A stretch of DNA of 64,000 nt from Microcella pacifica (GTDB lineage: Bacteria > Actinomycetota > Actinomycetes > Actinomycetales > Microbacteriaceae). Below, piece after piece: positions 49,493 through 57,738 of this stretch (the stretch's first letter is position 1; every line of letters begins with the position of its first letter). The stretch spans positions 124,001 to 188,000 of the forward strand of contig NZ_VIKT02000002.1 in NCBI RefSeq assembly GCF_009371975.2. Direction: 5' to 3'. Below the pieces are notes generated by a model. The model saw only the letters and a program-made list of their open reading frames with translations. It ran no database searches and was not told where the DNA came from. The translations under genes and the position numbers were made by a program.

Positions 49493-51484
49493 CTAGAGCT
49501 CCTGCGACCGGCGCTCGATCGCGCCCGTGATGCGCTCGATGGCGTCGGCGACGGGAACCCCGTTGAGCTGCGTGCCGTCGCGGAAGCGGAAGCTCACCGC
49601 GCCCTGGGCGCGATCGTCCTCACCGGCGATGAGCAGGTACGGCACTTTCGCCTTGGTGTGCGTGCGGATCTTCTTCGGCATGCGGTCGTCGGAGTCGTCG
49701 ACGTGCGCGCGCACGCCACGAGCCCGCAGCTGATCGATGACGTCGGTGAGGTAGTCGGCGAACTCCTCGGCGACGGGGATGCCGACGACCTGCTCGGGGG
49801 CGAGCCATGCCGGGAAGGCACCCGCGTAGTGCTCGAGCAGGATCGCGAAGAACCGCTCCATCGAGCCGAGCAGGGCGCGGTGGATCATGATCGGGCGCTG
49901 GCGCGAGCCATCCGGCGCGGTGTATTCGAGATCGAAGCGCTCGGGCAGGTTCGGATCGATCTGCACGGTCGAGAGCTGCCACGTGCGCCCGATGGCGTCA
50001 CGGGCCTGCACCGAGATCTTGGGGCCGTAGAACGCGGCCCCGCCGGGGTCGTCGACGAGCTCGAGACCGGACGCGACCGCGACACGGCGCAGTGCCTCCG
50101 TCGTGGTCTGCCACATCTCGTCGTCGCCGAGCCACTTGTCCTTGACGTCGTCGCGCGTGGAGAGCTCGAGGTAGAAGTCGGTGAGGCCGAAATCCCGCAG
50201 CATGCTGAGCACGAGCTCGAGCGTGCTCGCGACTTCCACCTCGAGCTGGTCGGGGCGCACGAACAGGTGGGCGTCGTCCATCGTGAGGCCGCGCACCCGC
50301 GTGAGCCCGTGCAGAGCGCCCGAGTGCTCGTTGCGGTAGACAGCGCCGAACTCGCTGTACCGAAGTGGCAGCTCGCGATAGCTGCGCGGCCGTTCGCGGT
50401 AGATGAGGATGTGGAATGGGCAGTTCATGGGCTTGAGGTAGTAGTCCTGCCCGGGTGAGACCACCTCGCCCGCCTCGTCGTGCACGACGTCGAGCGTCAT
50501 GGGCGGGAACATGCTGTCGGCGTAGTTGGTGAGGTGCCCCGACTGCTCGAAGAGAGCGCTCTTGGTGATGTGAGGGGTGTAGACGTAGCTGTAGCCGGCC
50601 TCGCGGTTGCGGCGCATGGCGTGCTGCTCCATCTCGAGGCGCACGATGCCCCCGCGGGGGTGCCACACCGACATCCCCGACCCGATCTCGGTCGGGAACG
50701 AGAACAGGTCCAGCTCGGCACCGAGCTTGCGGTGGTCGCGCTTCGCGGCCTCCTCAAGGCGGGACTGGTGCTCGCGCAGGGCATCCTTCGACGCCCACGC
50801 CGTGCCGTAGATGCGCTGCAACTGCGGGTTCTTCTCGCTGCCGCGCCAGTAGGCCGCAGCGACGCGCGTGAGCGCCCACCCGTTGCCGATCATGCGTGTG
50901 CTCGGCAGGTGCGGGCCGCGGCAGAGGTCCTTCCAGTACACCTCGCCGGTCTTGGCGTCGACATTGTCGTAGATCGTGAGCTCGGCCCCGCCGACCTCGA
51001 CGCTCTCCCCGTCGCTCGAGTCGCCCACGCCACCCTTGAGGCCGATGAGCTCGAGCTTGTACGGCTCGTCGGCGAGCTCTGCCCGCGCCTCAGCCTCGGT
51101 CACGACGCGGCGCTGGAAGCGCTGGCCCTGGCGGATGATGCGCTCCATGGCCTTCTGGAGTGGACCGAAGTCGTCCACCGTGAACGGAGAGTCGACCCCG
51201 AAGTCGTAGTAGAAGCCGTCGGTCACGGGTGGGCCGATGCCGAGCGTCGCCTGCGGGTGGAGCGACTGCACCGCCTGCGCGAGCACGTGAGCGGTCGAGT
51301 GGCGCAGGATGTCGAGCCCGTCGGGCGAGTCGATCGCGACGGCGCTCACGCGATCCCCCGGCTCGAGACGGTGTGCCAGGTCGCGCAGCTCGCCGTTCAC
51401 GCGCATGGCGACGATCGCCCGATCGGTGAAGACCCCGAACCCGTCTCCGGGTTCGGTCACGACGATCTCGACGGTCTCTGCCAC
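49493..51484 (-). CDS. thrS: Threonyl-tRNA synthetase
   Basis: Charges tRNA-Thr, 663 residues. The N-terminal TGS-like domain is present, then the editing domain with [20 protein letters not shown] near 60. The zinc-dependent catalytic core has [19 protein letters not shown] (Cys ligand), [20 protein letters not shown] (His region) and the class II motif 3 near [16 protein letters not shown]. The anticodon-binding domain is at the C-terminus. The GTG start (51482-51484) has GAGAGGACC upstream and a TAGAGT promoter element 30 bases further. Confidence 0.97.
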   Translation of the reverse strand: MAETVEIVVTEPGDGFGVFTDRAIVAMRVNGELRDLAHRLEPGDRVSAVAIDSPDGLDILRHSTAHVLAQAVQSLHPQATLGIGPPVTDGFYYDFGVDSPFTVDDFGPLQKAMERIIRQGQRFQRRVVTEAEARAELADEPYKLELIGLKGGVGDSSDGESVEVGGAELTIYDNVDAKTGEVYWKDLCRGPHLPSTRMIGNGWALTRVAAAYWRGSEKNPQLQRIYGTAWASKDALREHQSRLEEAAKRDHRKLGAELDLFSFPTEIGSGMSVWHPRGGIVRLEMEQHAMRRNREAGYSYVYTPHITKSALFEQSGHLTNYADSMFPPMTLDVVHDEAGEVVSPGQDYYLKPMNCPFHILIYRERPRSYRELPLRYSEFGAVYRNEHSGALHGLTRVRGLTMDDAHLFVRPDQLEVEVASTLELVLSMLRDFGLTDFYLELSTRDDVKDKWLGDDEMWQTTTEALRRVAVASGLELVDDPGGAAFYGPKISVQARDAIGRTWQLSTVQIDPNLPERFDLEYTAPDGSRQRPIMIHRALLGSMERFFAILLEHYAGAFPAWLAPEQVVGIPVAEEFADYLTDVIDQLRARGVRAHVDDSDDRMPKKIRTHTKAKVPYLLIAGEDDRAQGAVSFRFRDGTQLNGVPVADAIERITGAIERRSQEL

Positions 51485-51514
51485 GGTGGTCCTCTCGCTG
51501 TCGACTACCGCCCA

Positions 51515-51520
51515 ACTCTA
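51515..51520 (-). promoter_or_regulatory. -10 element for thrS
   Basis: TAGAGT (TANNNT) 30 bases before the thrS start; the 74-base gap to the preceding gene contains no T-box-like structure. Confidence 0.4.
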
Positions 51521-51558
51521 TCGGCGGCGCGCGGGTGCTCCTGGACGCCTCCGGGTGC

Positions 51559-52740
51559 TCAGCCGAAGAACGGAAGCAGTGCCTGCGCGATGCTGACCAT
51601 CCACTCCTGCACGATCGCGCGATCGAGCGCCGCAGCCCACGCGATGCCGATCTGCAGCACGGCGATGAGGTCGACGAGCACGTTGGAGAGGGTGCTCTTC
51701 GCGGCCGGGATGATCGTGATCGCCAGCAGCGTCAGCAGGAGGAAAGTGACTCCCGCCGCGCCGGGGTGGATCATGCCGAGGAGCAGCGCGGCGTTGATGA
51801 GCACGAACACGAGCGCCGAGGCCGGAATCGTGAGCGGCCTCCGCACGGCGATCGCGACGAGCCACGCGCTGACGACCGCCGCCGCGAGCAGCCAGCCCGT
51901 GGGCGTCGTGTACAGGGCGATGAGGTCGGCGAGAAGCACGGGATACGCGCCGATGCTCGTGCTCGCACCGCCGGGCCAGGGTGACGCGAAGAACGCCAGG
52001 TTGAGCAGCACGATCGTGGTGAACGCCCCGGCCGTGGGGAACCCGATGACGAGCATGTTCGCCGCGCGAAGCCCGGGCGCGGCTGAGCGGCCGTGCCGGA
52101 GGAACGGCGAGGCGAGGATAGCGACGACGGCGAAGAGGATTCCCGTCGGGTCGGAGAAGGCCGAGAGCATGAGGAGCAGCCCCGCGCGGAAGCCCGACTC
52201 GGTGCTGCCCCAGTTGACGAAGCGCACGAGGTCGGCCATGGCGAGGCCGAAGAAGGTGAAGGCGAGGAAGCCCGGCAGGTTCTCGCTCGCAAAGTAGAAG
52301 TAGAGCGGGTTCGCCGCGAGCGCGAGCGTGAGGATGATGCCGGTCGAGAGCGGGATCGCACGTTGCGCGATGATCTCAGCGACCTTCTGGAGCAAGAATC
52401 CGCTGGCCACCGCCCCGACGACGCCGAGCCCGAGCATCCCGAACGGATTCGCGGCGGCGATGAGGATCGACACATGGGGGTACAGGAGCGCGAGCCACTG
52501 CCCGTCTCCGCGCGTCCAGTCGATCTGGGCGAGTGCAGCCACGAGCGACTGGTTGGGCGTGCCCTCCACGGCGGGTGTCGTGGCCGAGAGCAGCACGACC
52601 GCGAGCACGGGCAGCATGAGAACGATACGCAGCAACCAGCGGGCGATCGGGTCACGCGGAAACCGGTCGAGGCGGGTGCGCGGAGCGCGCCGTCGTCGAC
52701 GATCGCGCTCCCGCAGTCCTGGGTCAGTCATCGTGGACAT
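51559..52740 (-). CDS. Polytopic membrane protein coupled to the GT2 gene
   Basis: 393 residues with about ten hydrophobic segments after a basic N-terminus (RERDRRRRRAPRTRLDRFPR). The first extracytoplasmic loop follows TM1 (SATTPAVEGTPNQSLVAALA), and the spans end at LLPFFG. I recognise no catalytic motif or named family; the layout resembles membrane proteins that accompany polysaccharide synthases. The ATG (52738-52740) lies inside the GT2 gene, overlapping it by 17 bases, with an alternative in-frame ATG three codons later. That overlap and shared direction argue for co-translation and a joint role in building or exporting a surface glycan. Confidence 0.72.
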   Translation of the reverse strand: MSTMTDPGLRERDRRRRRAPRTRLDRFPRDPIARWLLRIVLMLPVLAVVLLSATTPAVEGTPNQSLVAALAQIDWTRGDGQWLALLYPHVSILIAAANPFGMLGLGVVGAVASGFLLQKVAEIIAQRAIPLSTGIILTLALAANPLYFYFASENLPGFLAFTFFGLAMADLVRFVNWGSTESGFRAGLLLMLSAFSDPTGILFAVVAILASPFLRHGRSAAPGLRAANMLVIGFPTAGAFTTIVLLNLAFFASPWPGGASTSIGAYPVLLADLIALYTTPTGWLLAAAVVSAWLVAIAVRRPLTIPASALVFVLINAALLLGMIHPGAAGVTFLLLTLLAITIIPAAKSTLSNVLVDLIAVLQIGIAWAAALDRAIVQEWMVSIAQALLPFFG

Positions 52741-54604
52741 GCGTCGTCAATCCGTGCTCGGTCTTCTCCCAGTAGTGGGGGTTGGTGAGCAGCTGCCAGA
52801 GAGCCTTGTACGCCGCGATGGAGTGCAGTACCCAGTACAGGGGGTTGAGGAGCGCCCACAGCACAAGATGGAAGGTCCCTCTCTTGTACGGGCCCATCAT
52901 CGACAGGTAGATCATCACGACGTTGCCGATCACGAAGTTGAGCAGCGTGATCCACAGCAGCCAGACGGGGAAGAACTGCTCGACGACGTCGAGGGGCGCG
53001 ACCACGGTGATGGCGGTGACGACGTAGAACGGGATCACGCCGAGGAAGGTCAACGGCGTACCCGCGATGAGCAGAACGAAGGCGAAGAAGCGGCGCACGC
53101 CGATCTGCCGCAGCAGGGCGATGGGCTGGCGCGCATGTACGAGCGAGGTCTGCATGTAGCCCTTGATCCATCGCGAACGCTGCCGGATGAAGTTCGGGAT
53201 GGAGGTATTGGCCTCCTCCATGGTCGTCGAGTTGATGACGCCCACGCGGTAGCCGAGGGCGCTCGCGCGGATGCCCAGGTCGGCATCCTCCGTCACGTTG
53301 TACGGGTCCCACCCGCCGAGCTCGATGAGCGCATCTGTGCGGAAGTGGTTCGACGTGCCCCCGAGCGGAATCGGCAGGTCACCGTAGTCGAGCCCCGCGA
53401 GCATGTAGTCGAACCAGTAGCTGTACTCGAGCGTGAACATGCGCGTGAGCACGTTCTCGCTGTCGTTGAAGTAGTTGAGCGACGCCTGCACGCACACCGT
53501 CGCGTCGCCGCCGCGCCGGAAGGCGACGACGGCCTTCTTGAGCTGGTCGGGCTCGGGAGTGTCTTCGGCGTCGAAGATCACGAGGAAGTCGCCCGTCGCG
53601 AAGTACAGGCCCACATTGCAAGCACGCGGCTTCGTCTGCGGGTGGCCCTTCGGAATCGTGATGATGCGGAAGTGGGCGGGCGGCGCCGAGGCGAGCACAG
53701 CATCCCGCGTCTCGTGGTCCTCCTCCTCGATGAGGATGAGCACTTCGAGCTTCTCGGTCGGGTAGTCGATGCCGCCGAGGTTCTTGATGAGCTGGCCGAC
53801 GATGTTGGCCTCGCGGAACACGGGAACGAGCACTGTGTAGCGCGGCAGGTTGCGGTCGTCCAGCTCAGCGACCTGGCGCCTGCTGACGCGCTCGACGACG
53901 TCGTAGCGGGCGCCGCGCATGGCGACGATGAACTTGAAGCTCGTGCCGGCGAGGAAGACGAGGCTCGCCGCTGCGATGACGCCGATGACCACCTGCACGG
54001 GCCAGAACACGGCCAGCACGATGAGGCCGACGGCCGCGAGGGCGCCGCCCACCTTCTGCCCGCGGCTGAAGGTCACGCGGGCCGACATCGCGGGGTTCTG
54101 GCGCCACAGCTCGTTCGCGGCCTCCTCGGCGATCTCGGCGCGGAACAGCCGCAGGCACGCGTTCTTGATGCCCCACGAGGTGGTGGCGACGAACTGCACC
54201 TGCGCGCCGCCCAGGAGAGCTCGCACGCGCTCCACCCGGTGGGGCGCGATCCCGCGTGCCGTCGCGACGATGATCGTGCCGTTGGCGAGCTTCCGGATGG
54301 GCAGCCAGTTCTCGGTGAGATACGTCTGGCCGGGGAATCGTCGCACGAGCGCATCGTCGAAGCTGACCGCTTCGAGGTCGATCGGGTGGATGCCCCACGC
54401 CTGTGCCTCGGCGAGCAGAAGCGATTCGCTGTCGAGCAGGCCTTCGCTGATGAGCACCTGGTCGATGTGCGCTCCCGTGCGGTCCTTCACCTGACGCGCA
54501 TAGGCAAGAGTCTCGGGAGTGACGAGGCGGGCTCTCAGAAGAAGGTCTGCAAAAGCGTCGCTATCGGCAGTCCGAGCCTCTCGGACGCCTCCCCCCGGAG
54601 TCAT
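52724..54604 (-). CDS. Processive-type family 2 glycosyltransferase with N-terminal MshEN domain
   Basis: 626 residues. Residues ~17-155 form a MshEN/GspE-N-type domain with two repeats of its leucine/glycine motif (LLLRARLVTPETLAYARQV, then VLISEGLLDSESLLLAEAQA); such domains bind c-di-GMP in several bacteria. A membrane pair at ~185-225 leads to the GT2 domain: LVPVFREANIVGQLIKNLGG, the DxD-like FDAED at 344-348, TED at 438-440 and RQRSRWIKGYMQ at 474-484 (the Q/RxxRW motif of processive synthases). At least four spans follow. All catalytic residues are present. The ATG (54602-54604) has TAGCCT six bases upstream, suggesting a leaderless mRNA. Product unknown. Confidence 0.88.
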   Translation of the reverse strand: MTPGGGVREARTADSDAFADLLLRARLVTPETLAYARQVKDRTGAHIDQVLISEGLLDSESLLLAEAQAWGIHPIDLEAVSFDDALVRRFPGQTYLTENWLPIRKLANGTIIVATARGIAPHRVERVRALLGGAQVQFVATTSWGIKNACLRLFRAEIAEEAANELWRQNPAMSARVTFSRGQKVGGALAAVGLIVLAVFWPVQVVIGVIAAASLVFLAGTSFKFIVAMRGARYDVVERVSRRQVAELDDRNLPRYTVLVPVFREANIVGQLIKNLGGIDYPTEKLEVLILIEEEDHETRDAVLASAPPAHFRIITIPKGHPQTKPRACNVGLYFATGDFLVIFDAEDTPEPDQLKKAVVAFRRGGDATVCVQASLNYFNDSENVLTRMFTLEYSYWFDYMLAGLDYGDLPIPLGGTSNHFRTDALIELGGWDPYNVTEDADLGIRASALGYRVGVINSTTMEEANTSIPNFIRQRSRWIKGYMQTSLVHARQPIALLRQIGVRRFFAFVLLIAGTPLTFLGVIPFYVVTAITVVAPLDVVEQFFPVWLLWITLLNFVIGNVVMIYLSMMGPYKRGTFHLVLWALLNPLYWVLHSIAAYKALWQLLTNPHYWEKTEHGLTTHVHDD

Positions 54605-54610
54605 TCCGCC

Positions 54611-54616
54611 AGGCTA
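54611..54616 (-). promoter_or_regulatory. -10 element of a leaderless GT2 promoter
   Basis: TAGCCT, six bases, ATG. No Shine-Dalgarno of the usual kind precedes the start. Confidence 0.45.
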
Positions 54617-54687
54617 GCGCGCTTGCCTCTCGCGCGCTCGCCCCACAACTGGTCACGGAGCGGAACGAGCCTCGAGACAGTACCTCG

Positions 54688-54762
54688 TGGTGGGCGATAC
54701 TGGGATCGAACCAGTGACCTCTTCCGTGTCAGGGAAGCGCGCTACCGCTGCGCCAATCGCCC
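54688..54762 (-). tRNA. tRNA-Val (GAC)
   Basis: Cloverleaf read on the minus strand: acceptor GGGCGAT / ATCGCCC, anticodon arm CTTCC-CTGACAC-GGAAG with anticodon GAC, T-arm with GTTCGATCC. The 3' CCA is encoded (54688-54690). Last gene of a Gly-Cys-Val tRNA operon. Confidence 0.95.
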
Positions 54763-54799
54763 GCTGTCAGGGCCGCGGGAGCCCGGTCGGTAACTTGCG

Positions 54800-54870
54800 A
54801 GGTGGCGACGGGATTCGAACCCGTGTATACGGCTTTGCAGGCCGCTGCCTCGCCTCTCGGCCACGCCACC
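54800..54870 (-). tRNA. tRNA-Cys (GCA)
   Basis: Acceptor GGTGGCG / CGCCACC with U73, the Cys identity base. Anticodon loop CTGCAAA gives GCA, and the T-loop reads GTTCGAATC. CCA is not encoded. Confidence 0.95.
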
Positions 54871-54906
54871 GTGGGTGACTCCCCGTTACCGGGAGGGTGT
54901 CACTCG

Positions 54907-54978
54907 AGCGGATGACGAGATTCGAACTCGCGACCCTCACCTTGGCAAGGTGATGCGCTACCACTGCGCCACATCCGC
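54907..54978 (-). tRNA. tRNA-Gly (GCC)
   Basis: Acceptor GCGGATG / CATCCGC with U73, anticodon stem TCACC / GGTGA around loop TTGCCAA, anticodon GCC; T-loop GTTCGAATC. CCA not encoded. First gene of the tRNA operon. Confidence 0.95.
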
Positions 54979-55009
54979 ATTCGCGACCGTTTCTGCTAGC
55001 CGCATCGAA

Positions 55010-55039
55010 ACTCTAGCCCAACCGTTCGACGATGACCAA
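55010..55039 (-). promoter_or_regulatory. Promoter of the Gly-Cys-Val tRNA operon
   Basis: -35 candidate TTGGTC (55034-55039) and -10 TAGAGT (55010-55015) with an 18-base spacer, placing the start about 25 bases before tRNA-Gly. Confidence 0.5.
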
Positions 55040-55117
55040 ACCGGTGCGCGGTGCCGTGTCGTGCACCGTGCGCACCGCACCATCACGGTGTCCGGGATAT
55101 GGCAGGATGGAGGCCGC

Positions 55118-55190
55118 GGGCGATTGGCGCAGTTGGTAGCGCGCTTCCTTCACACGGAAGAGGTCATCAGTTCGAGTCTGGTATCGCCCA
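55118..55190 (+). tRNA. tRNA-Val (CAC)
   Basis: Acceptor GGGCGAT / ATCGCCC, anticodon arm CTTCC-TTCACAC-GGAAG with anticodon CAC, T-arm with GTTCGAGTC. The 3' end reads ACC, so CCA is not encoded. Its 5' half is almost identical to tRNA-Val (GAC) on the other strand. Its last 24 bases overlap the end of the Amt-like gene in antisense. Confidence 0.95.
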
Positions 55191-56234
55191 CCGAGACACT
55201 CCCCAGGCGAGCAGGCCGCAGACGATTCCGCCCGTTCCGGCCACGACGGCGACGACGATGGTCGCGGTGAGTTGCTCGACGGTGAAGGTGATCGTCGCCA
55301 TCTCTGCGAGGCCGAATCGGTCGGCGAGGAGCGTCATCACGATGCTGCCCACGGCGACGGCCACGAGCATGCTTCCCGAGCCCCACCGCAGCACTCCTGC
55401 GCCGCGAGCACGCGCCTGCGCCACAGCGCCCACGGCGGCTGCCGTGCCGCCTGCAACCGCGGCGATCAGCGCGAGCGGCGACAGGTACGGCACGCCTGCG
55501 CCGATCGCTCCCCATCCGAGGAGAGACCCTGCGATGAGGCCTTCCGGCGCAACCCGGTCGACAGCGATCTTCTCGACGACGATCCAGAGGAGCGCCGCGA
55601 GCGCCATGCCAGCGAGCGCGTTGACGAGAGTCCTGCCGCTCGCGACGGTCAGCACCCGATCGACGCCGAGAAGCCACGCGGCACCGCCCGCGATGACGAG
55701 GCTCGCGCCCATGACCCCCCGCCCCCACGAGACGCGCTCTATGACGCGCACCGCGCTCTCCGCCTGGTGCGCGCGGTCGCGCGGTCGAGCGACCGGGAGC
55801 AGCGAGAGCGCCAAGAGGGCGGAGCCCGCACCGACGTGACTCGCGAGCACGCCGCCGTAGTCGATCGCACCGAAGGCGACCTGCACGAGGGAGGGAACTC
55901 CATCGAGCACCGCCGCGGCGACAGGCTGGAACACCACCAGCGACCATGACAGCCCGAATACCGCTCCCCCGGCAGTTCCGAGACGTTGAGCGACGACGAG
56001 GGCCACCGTGGCGGCGATCGCGCCCGCGAAGCTGGCGTCGAGCACGGAGGCGGCGACGTCGACGCCGAGACCGACCGCGACATCGGCCACGAGCGAGGCG
56101 ACGGCGGCCACCAGGCTCACAGCAGCGATGATGAGGATGCGCGGCGTCGCGCTCGGCCGCAGCCCCTGCTGCACGCCCACGGGCACGAATAGCACGAGCG
56201 CCGCGCAGGCGAGCTGCAGAACCGGGTCGCTCAT
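55167..56234 (-). CDS. Divergent Amt/Rh-superfamily paralogue lacking key pore residues
   Basis: 355 residues from the ATG at 56232-56234, with GAGG ten bases upstream. It aligns by eye along its length to the adjacent Amt: VLFVPVGVQQGL with Amt TM1; SFAGAIAATVALVVAQRLG with TFGATFAIITVALISGAIA; IDYGGVLASHVGAGSALLAL with IDYAGGTAVHINAGAAALAL; ALLWIVVEKI with AILGWLVVEK. Asp125 and the first pore histidine His133 are kept. The second pore histidine (Amt His317) is replaced, apparently by Met289, and the gate tryptophan and the FNAG phenylalanine are lost. About 48 residues shorter than Amt. Probably a sensor, partner or decaying copy rather than an ammonium channel. Its stop lies inside the antisense tRNA-Val gene. 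Confidence 0.72.
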   Translation of the reverse strand: MSDPVLQLACAALVLFVPVGVQQGLRPSATPRILIIAAVSLVAAVASLVADVAVGLGVDVAASVLDASFAGAIAATVALVVAQRLGTAGGAVFGLSWSLVVFQPVAAAVLDGVPSLVQVAFGAIDYGGVLASHVGAGSALLALSLLPVARPRDRAHQAESAVRVIERVSWGRGVMGASLVIAGGAAWLLGVDRVLTVASGRTLVNALAGMALAALLWIVVEKIAVDRVAPEGLIAGSLLGWGAIGAGVPYLSPLALIAAVAGGTAAAVGAVAQARARGAGVLRWGSGSMLVAVAVGSIVMTLLADRFGLAEMATITFTVEQLTATIVVAVVAGTGGIVCGLLAWGVSRWAIPDSN

Positions 56235-56281
56235 GCTCGCGTTACCTCGCTCCCGGCTCCGATGCACCCTGGGCGACGCCA

Positions 56282-56317
56282 ACGGGGCGCCACTCCCTTG
56301 CGAGAGTAGCGCCCCGT
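56282..56317 (-). terminator. Hairpin terminator after amt
   Basis: Stem of 8 bp (CGGGGCGC / GCGCCCCG), one mismatch, then 4 bp (ACTC / GAGT) around an 8-base loop, 17 bases beyond the amt stop. No U-tract; it could partially terminate and lower expression of the Amt-like gene. Confidence 0.6.
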
Positions 56318-56333
56318 CGAATGAGCGTCAGCG

Positions 56334-57545
56334 TCAGTCGTTGACGATCGCGTAGCCCGACTCACCGTGAACGATGGTGTCGACGCCAGCGACCTCGTCC
56401 TCGTTCTTGACGCGGAACCCGATCGTCTTCTCGATCGCGAAGCCCAGGATGTAGGCGACCACGAACGAGTAGATGAGAACTCCGAAGGCGGCGATCGCCT
56501 GCACCGCGAGCTGGCCGAGGTCGCCACCGGTGAACAGACCGGTGTCGATCGCGAAGAAGCCGAGGTAGAGGGTACCGATCACGCCACCCACGAGGTGGAT
56601 GCCGACGACGTCGAGCGAGTCATCGAAGCCGAGCTTGAACTTCAGCTCGACCGCAAGGGCGCAGAGCACACCTGCGACGACACCCAGCAGCAGGGCCCAG
56701 CCCGGCGCGAGGTTGGCGCACGCGGGGGTGATCGCGACGAGACCCGCGATGGCACCGGAGCCGGCACCGACCGACGTGGCCTTGCCGTCCTTGAGCTTCT
56801 CGACGACGAGCCAACCGAGGATCGCCGCGGCGGTCGCGCCGAGCGTGTTGGTGACGATGAGGCCGACGAGGGCCATGTCGTTGAGGAACTCGGCACCGGC
56901 GTTGAAGCCGAACCAGCCGAACCAGAGCAGCGAAGCGCCCAGGAGGACGAGCGGCACGTTGTGCGGCTTGTGCGCACCCTTCTCGAACACGACGCGCTTG
57001 CCGAGGACGAGCGCCAGGGCGAGAGCGGCAGCACCCGCGTTGATGTGCACAGCGGTACCACCGGCGTAGTCGATGACGCCGGGCAGACCGAGGGTGTCAC
57101 CGAGGTTGAGGATCCAGCCTCCGCCCCAGACCCATGCGGCGACCGGGAAGTAGACGAGCGTCGCCCAGAGACCGGCGAAGATCATCCACGCGCCGAACTT
57201 GGCACGGTCCGCGATGGCGCCCGAGATGAGCGCCACGGTGATGATCGCGAAGGTCGCGCCGAACGTCGCACCGACGAGGCCCTCGTTGTCTCCCGTGAGA
57301 CCCATGAGACCGAAGTCCGAGAACGGGTTCCCGAACAGCTCGGTCGGGCCGCCGACGGCGGACATGTTGAAGCCGTACAGGATCCACAGGACGCTGATGA
57401 GTCCCATGGCGCCGAAGCTCATCATCATCATGCTCACGACGCTCTTGGCCTTGACCAGACCGCCGTAGAAGAAAGCGACGCCAGGTGTCATCAAGAGCAC
57501 CATGGCGCTGGCCGTAATGGCCCAAGCGAGTTCGCCGGTATCCAT
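56334..57545 (-). CDS. amt: Ammonium transporter Amt
   Basis: Trimeric ammonium channel, 403 residues, about eleven spans, with essentially no C-terminal extension beyond the PII-interacting helix. Conserved residues are in place: Asp159 and His167 in IDYAGGTAVHINAG, Trp138 in AAWVWGGGW, the gate phenylalanine in WFGFNAGAEF, and the second pore histidine His317 in VVGIHLVGGVIGTL. The cytoplasmic tail ENEDEVAGVDTIVHGESGYA carries the conserved PII-contact sequence. GAGAGG lies ten bases before the ATG (57543-57545). A GlnR-box-like site lies ~110 bases upstream. No glnK or glnD is in the window. Confidence 0.96.
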   Translation of the reverse strand: MDTGELAWAITASAMVLLMTPGVAFFYGGLVKAKSVVSMMMMSFGAMGLISVLWILYGFNMSAVGGPTELFGNPFSDFGLMGLTGDNEGLVGATFGATFAIITVALISGAIADRAKFGAWMIFAGLWATLVYFPVAAWVWGGGWILNLGDTLGLPGVIDYAGGTAVHINAGAAALALALVLGKRVVFEKGAHKPHNVPLVLLGASLLWFGWFGFNAGAEFLNDMALVGLIVTNTLGATAAAILGWLVVEKLKDGKATSVGAGSGAIAGLVAITPACANLAPGWALLLGVVAGVLCALAVELKFKLGFDDSLDVVGIHLVGGVIGTLYLGFFAIDTGLFTGGDLGQLAVQAIAAFGVLIYSFVVAYILGFAIEKTIGFRVKNEDEVAGVDTIVHGESGYAIVND

Positions 57546-57652
57546 CGAATTGTTACCTCTCGTAGTGGAACGTGGGACGTGACCGTCGGGCTATGCGGAC
57601 CCGTGCGGCAGGGGGTCCACCGCGGTCACGAACCCCAGTGTCGAGCGAAGAG

Positions 57653-57690
57653 GTTTCAGCAGGGGTGTCGGATTGTTTCACCAGTGTTAC
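57653..57690 (-). promoter_or_regulatory. GlnR-box-like site upstream of amt
   Basis: Read toward amt: GTAAC - 6 nt - GAAAC - 6 nt - ACACC - 6 nt - GAAAC. This matches the actinobacterial GlnR arrangement (GTNAC-n6-GAAAC twice) in spacing throughout and in sequence at three of four half-sites; the third is poor. GlnR activates amtB in Streptomyces and mycobacteria. Position upstream of amt supports nitrogen control. Confidence 0.55.
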
Positions 57691-57738
57691 GCCCATGGGC
57701 CGCAGGTAAACATCGCGTTTCGCGCGGCCGATGTGCGG

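Noticed and set aside
51485-51558. T-box leader for thrS
   Set aside because: The 74-base gap is too short and lacks the T-box sequence; only a promoter-like TAGAGT is seen.
52328-54793. 821-codon plus-strand open frame opposite the GT2 gene
   Set aside because: Same antisense artefact; it also reads through the GT2 motifs and the tRNA region with no protein-like domain.
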